A stretch of 34,104 bases of DNA from Candidatus Nomurabacteria bacterium RIFCSPHIGHO2_01_FULL_37_25. Its GTDB lineage: Bacteria; Patescibacteriota; Minisyncoccia; Phycocordibacterales; UBA9973. The position numbers and the translations under genes are program-made. The notes under the pieces were generated by a model. It saw nothing but the letters and a program-made list of their open reading frames with translations. It searched no databases and was not told the DNA's origin. Within the stretch, counting starts at the first letter, position 1. Every line of letters starts with the position of its first letter. Shown piece after piece: positions 31,030-34,104 of this stretch. The stretch lies in assembly GCA_001786765.1 (NCBI GenBank), contig MFTH01000010.1, forward strand, positions 1 through 34,104, written 5' to 3'.

Positions 31030-32295
31030 CTATTTGATAAATTCTCTATCCCCCATATATTTTCGTAAAACTTCTGGAATTTTAATAGAGCCATCTGTTT
31101 GTTGATTGTTCTCAACCATAGAAACTAATATTCTAGGAGTTGGAATAGCTGTGCAGTTTAGAGAATGAGCATAACGCATTTTACCATCAGAGTCTTTATA
31201 TCTAATATTAAAACGTCTTGTTTGAAAGTCATGAAAATAAGAAGCTGAAGAAATCTCTCTATACTTATTTTCTTTTGGAACCCATAATTCTATATCATAT
31301 TTTTTTACTTGCCCCAATCCCAAATCTCCACCACAATTTATCACAGTATGATAAGGAATATCCAAAGACTCAATAAATTCTTCAGTATTTTTATTTATTT
31401 CTTCATGTAATCTAACTGATTCCTCATGAGACGCTTCACATAATACAACTTGCTCCATTTTATAAAACTCATGAACACGAATTAAACCTTTCACATCTTT
31501 ACCATGACTACCAGCCTCGCGTCTAAAACAAGGAGAAAAACCTAAATACTTTATTGGAAAATTTTTAGCATCTAAAACTTCACCACCATGCATGCTCATA
31601 AGAGGAACTTCAGCTGTACCAGCGAGAGTGTCTCCGTCTTGGGTCATATAATAATCTTCAACATCACCTGGTAAATGTCCAGTACCATATAAATTCTGTT
31701 TCCGTACGATAACAGGAGGTATTACAGGAAAAAAACCTCTTTCTCCAAAAAAATCAATTGCGTAATTCCAAATAGCAAAACACAAACGAGCCCCGTCGCC
31801 TATCAAAAAATAACCTCTGAAACCATGAACCTTCGTTCCCCTTTCAAAATCAACCATCTTTAGAGCTAACATTATTTCTGTATGATCTTTTGGTTCGAAA
31901 TTAAAAACTGGCTTCTCTCCCCAAACTCTTACTTCTTGATTATCTGTGTCATTAGTGCCATCTGGCACCGACATATCAGGTATATTTGGTATTTGCAACA
32001 TTATCTTTTGCCACTCTTCTAATGTTTCTTTTAATTTTTCCTCTTTTGTTTTTATATCGTCTTTAACGATACGCATTTCTTCAATGAGTTGCACCTTAAG
32101 CGCAGAGTCTTGATTGCGAGATATGTCGTTAGAAACTCTATTGACTTCCGCGCGCAAGTCTTCTACTTCTTTGAGTTCTTCCAAACGCAAATCATCAAGA
32201 GCAATGAGTTTGTTAATATCAATGTCCACGTGTTTCTTTTCTGCGCCCGTCTGCACTATTTCTTTATTTTCTCGAATAAATTTTATATCTAACAT
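31030..32295 (-). CDS. serS: Seryl-tRNA synthetase
   Basis: Charges tRNA-Ser. The N-terminal coiled-coil tRNA-binding arm spans about residues 25-110. The class II core follows: GFFPVIPPVIV (motif 1 area), FSPCFRREAGSHGKDVKGLIRVHEF (motif 2) and NCTAIPTPRILVSMVENNQ (motif 3). GTAEVPLM and the EISSASYFHDFQTRR segment are as in other SerRS. The length of 421 aa is typical. TATGAT lies six nucleotides before ATG. dprA is divergent with only 14 bp between the start codons. Confidence 0.97.
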   Translation of the reverse strand: MLDIKFIRENKEIVQTGAEKKHVDIDINKLIALDDLRLEELKEVEDLRAEVNRVSNDISRNQDSALKVQLIEEMRIVKDDIKTKEEKLKETLEEWQKIMLQIPNIPDMSVPDGTNDTDNQEVRVWGEKPVFNFEPKDHTEIMLALKMVDFERGTKVHGFRGYFLIGDGARLCFAIWNYAIDFFGERGFFPVIPPVIVRKQNLYGTGHLPGDVEDYYMTQDGDTLAGTAEVPLMSMHGGEVLDAKNFPIKYLGFSPCFRREAGSHGKDVKGLIRVHEFYKMEQVVLCEASHEESVRLHEEINKNTEEFIESLDIPYHTVINCGGDLGLGQVKKYDIELWVPKENKYREISSASYFHDFQTRRFNIRYKDSDGKMRYAHSLNCTAIPTPRILVSMVENNQQTDGSIKIPEVLRKYMGDREFIK

Positions 32296-32309
32296 GTTAC
32301 AATCATATC
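32296..32309. promoter_or_regulatory. 14-bp divergent promoter pair of serS and dprA
   Basis: On the minus strand TATGAT (32302-32307) is six nucleotides before the serS ATG. On the plus strand TGtTACAAT (hexamer 32298-32303) is six nucleotides before the dprA ATG. The -10 hexamers overlap. There is no space for an untranslated leader unless the promoters lie within the opposite gene. Confidence 0.65.
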
Positions 32310-33170
32310 ATGCAAATCAAAAAATTACCAAAATCAAAATTCCCGAGCGCATTATTAGAAATTCCAGAACCTCCTGAAAATCTTTGGATAATAGGTGAAC
32401 TGCCAAAAGAGGATTTAATATATCTTTGCATTGTGGGGTCAAGAAAATTCACTTCTTACGGAAAAGAAGCGTGTGAAAAAATAATCACTGGTCTAAAAGG
32501 TTATCCGATAGTGATAGTATCTGGTTTTGCTATGGGCATAGACACAATAGCTCACAAAAAAGCGATGCAAGTAGGACTGAAGACTATAGTTTTCCCCGGT
32601 TCTGGACTCTCCGCGGAAGCAATGTACCCAAAAACAAATGTACGATTAATGAATGAAATAGTAGAAAATGGCGGATGTTTAATTTCAGAATTTGAACCTG
32701 ATTTCAAAGCAACACAATGGAGTTTCCCTATGCGTAATAGACTTATGGCAGGAATTTCAAAAGCAACACTAATAATAGAAGCCGAAGAAAGGTCAGGCAC
32801 TCTTATAACCGCTCGACTGACAACAGAATATAACAGAGACTTATTGGTCGTGCCTGGATCAATTTTTTCTTCTAGCTCAAAAGGCACAAATAGATTATTG
32901 CATCAAGGCGCGACTCCGGTAGTTTGCGCCGAAGATGTTTTAGAAGCTCTTGGTTTTGAACAAGAAAAAGACGAAGAAAAACAAAAAAAACTTTTTCAAG
33001 ATTTGTCTCCCGAAGAAAAGAAAATAGTTGAATTACTGCGTGAACCAATTCCCCGCGATGATTTAATTCGTGTAATGAAACTTCCAATCCCGACTGCTAA
33101 TGCCCTACTATCTGTTATGGAAATCAAAGGACTCGTTAAAGAAGAGTTGGGAGAAATACGCTTAGTGTAG
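32310..33170 (+). CDS. dprA: DNA processing protein DprA
   Basis: Loads RecA on incoming single-stranded DNA in natural transformation. The Rossmann-like DprA domain shows VGSRKFTSYG, SGFAMGIDTIAH, FPGSGL, YPKTN, SEFEPDF, FPMRNRLMAGIS and EAEERSGTLITA, all conserved in order. Residues about 225-286 form the winged-helix domain (LSPEEKKIVELL...LLSVMEIKGLVKEE). The usual N-terminal SAM-like domain is reduced to about 35 residues, giving 286 aa. It is leaderless by promoter position. Confidence 0.95.
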   Translation: MQIKKLPKSKFPSALLEIPEPPENLWIIGELPKEDLIYLCIVGSRKFTSYGKEACEKIITGLKGYPIVIVSGFAMGIDTIAHKKAMQVGLKTIVFPGSGLSAEAMYPKTNVRLMNEIVENGGCLISEFEPDFKATQWSFPMRNRLMAGISKATLIIEAEERSGTLITARLTTEYNRDLLVVPGSIFSSSSKGTNRLLHQGATPVVCAEDVLEALGFEQEKDEEKQKKLFQDLSPEEKKIVELLREPIPRDDLIRVMKLPIPTANALLSVMEIKGLVKEELGEIRLV

Positions 33171-33278
33171 TTTATTTACGCTTACGAACATTTATTATTG
33201 TCCTAATTTGCATTGAAAAATGGATTTGTTACAATCAGGATATTAAGGTAAATATTATTAATTAAAATTTTTAATGAA

Positions 33279-34104
33279 ATGAAAAACATTAAAGCAAAGT
33301 TAGAGTATATTTGGTTAGATGGTTATAAGCCTACTCAGAACTTGCGCTCTAAGACTAAAGTTGTAGAAAATTTTGGCGGTAAATTAAAGGATTGTCCGAT
33401 GTGGTCATTTGATGGTTCATCCACGCAGCAAGCGCCTGGAGGGTCATCAGACTGTATTTTGAAACCAGTTTTTATCTGTCCTGACCCAGAGCGTAAAAAC
33501 GGATTTTTAGTTATGTGTGAAGTTTTAAACGCAGATGGAACACCTCACCAAAGCAATGGTCGCGCAATGATTAAAGATGATGACAACGATTTTTGGTTTG
33601 GCTTTGAGCAAGAATATTTTTTATGGGATACGAAAACAAATAAACCTCTCGGCTTCTTACCGCAATCTGCGCCACAAGGACAATATTATTGTTCAGTCGG
33701 CGCAAATAATGCTTATGGCAGAAATATTATTGAAGAACATTTAGATGCTTGTCTGGAAGCTGGCTTGACTGTGGAAGGTATAAATTCTGAGGTGGCTATC
33801 GGTCAGTGGGAATTCCAAATTTTTTCTAAAGGCGCGAAAAATGCCGGAGACCAATGCTGGGTAGCGAGATATTTATTAGAGCGAATAGGAGAAAAATATG
33901 GAGTGGCAATTAATTGGCATTGTAAACCATTAGGTAAACTAGACTGGAATGGTTCCGGAATGCACGCAAACTTTTCAAACAGCATTTTGCGTAATTCTGG
34001 CAAACGAAAAACTTTTGAAAAAATCTGTGAGGCTTTTGCTCCAGTTGTAAAAGAACATATAGCTGTCTATGGCGCCGACAACCACTTGAGATTAAGCGGT
34101 AAAT
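33279..34104 (+). CDS. glnII: Type II glutamine synthetase (3' end beyond window)
   Basis: Not in the ORF track because it runs off the end. The start MKNIKAKLEYIWLDGYKPT is that of eukaryote-type GSII. WSFDGSSTQQA, SSDCILKPV, VMCEVL, WFGFEQEYFLW (metal-ligand Glu), NSEVAIGQWEFQI, NWHCKP, NGSGMHANFS and GADNHLRLSG are all present. It makes glutamine from glutamate and ammonia with ATP. Upstream is TGTTACAAT at about 33226-33234 and a two-codon ORF ATGAAATGA whose stop overlaps the start. It would supply glutamine to GuaA, PurF, PurQ and GlmS. Confidence 0.93.
   Translation, partial: MKNIKAKLEYIWLDGYKPTQNLRSKTKVVENFGGKLKDCPMWSFDGSSTQQAPGGSSDCILKPVFICPDPERKNGFLVMCEVLNADGTPHQSNGRAMIKDDDNDFWFGFEQEYFLWDTKTNKPLGFLPQSAPQGQYYCSVGANNAYGRNIIEEHLDACLEAGLTVEGINSEVAIGQWEFQIFSKGAKNAGDQCWVARYLLERIGEKYGVAINWHCKPLGKLDWNGSGMHANFSNSILRNSGKRKTFEKICEAFAPVVKEHIAVYGADNHLRLSGK

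Noticed and set aside
1-34104. CRISPR array, transposase or IS element, toxin-antitoxin pair
   Set aside because: I saw no regularly spaced repeats, no Cas or transposase motifs, and no recognisable toxin-antitoxin gene pair.

Overview
The window looks like a chromosomal segment of a streamlined, AT-rich bacterium, most probably a member of the Candidate Phyla Radiation (Patescibacteria, Parcubacteria-like). The reasons are short intergenic gaps, minimal-length proteins, and GC-rich palindromes read in frame inside housekeeping proteins, including the LPAGRQ-type peptide that I recall from translated CPR sequences. The lineage call is inference; no rRNA is present.

Layout. (1) Positions 1-580 hold the GC-richer 3' end of a prephenate dehydratase gene with a terminator. 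(2) Positions 764-12480 are a purine block: guaA, guaB, purA, a purN-purD fusion, purF, purQ and a long purL with a PurS-like N-terminus. These cover PRPP to FGAM plus the IMP-to-GMP and IMP-to-AMPS branches; purM, purE/K, purC, purB and purH are not in the window. (3) Positions 12662-15375 are a tight three-gene operon equivalent to a split ATP-citrate lyase (citryl-CoA synthetase beta and alpha, citryl-CoA lyase). (4) Positions 15402-19481 hold a GNAT acetyltransferase, glmS, a divergent yvcK/glmR and a HAD phosphatase. (5) Positions 19512-26660 are an accessory region with Nudix hydrolases, a YjjX-type NTPase, a frameshifted phosphoribosyltransferase, a VanX-like dipeptidase, an alkyltransferase, an orphan zincin-like protein, a YdjM-like membrane protein and at least two decayed gene fragments. 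(6) Positions 26731-34104 hold tRNA-Gln, an orphan membrane-anchored protein, dnaX, a candidate small RNA, dus, ftsQ, serS, dprA and a partial type II glutamine synthetase.

Three cross-cutting patterns stand out. First, a cruciform repeat with a conserved core of about 65 nt occurs three times in the same orientation, each copy enclosed by its own private inverted-repeat arms. Second, most genes that head a transcription unit have a -10 hexamer (TAnnnT, often TTTGATATAAT) six or seven nucleotides before ATG and no Shine-Dalgarno sequence, which implies leaderless mRNAs. Third, GC-rich palindromes are translated inside PurA, PurN-PurD, PurQ and PurL, and one sits at the dus start.

Functionally the block centres on glutamine-dependent amidotransfer (GuaA, PurF, PurQ/L, GlmS) with a glutamine synthetase nearby, on nucleotide-pool sanitation, and on cell-wall precursor control (GlmS, GlmR, FtsQ). 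The citrate-cleaving operon is the least expected metabolic feature.
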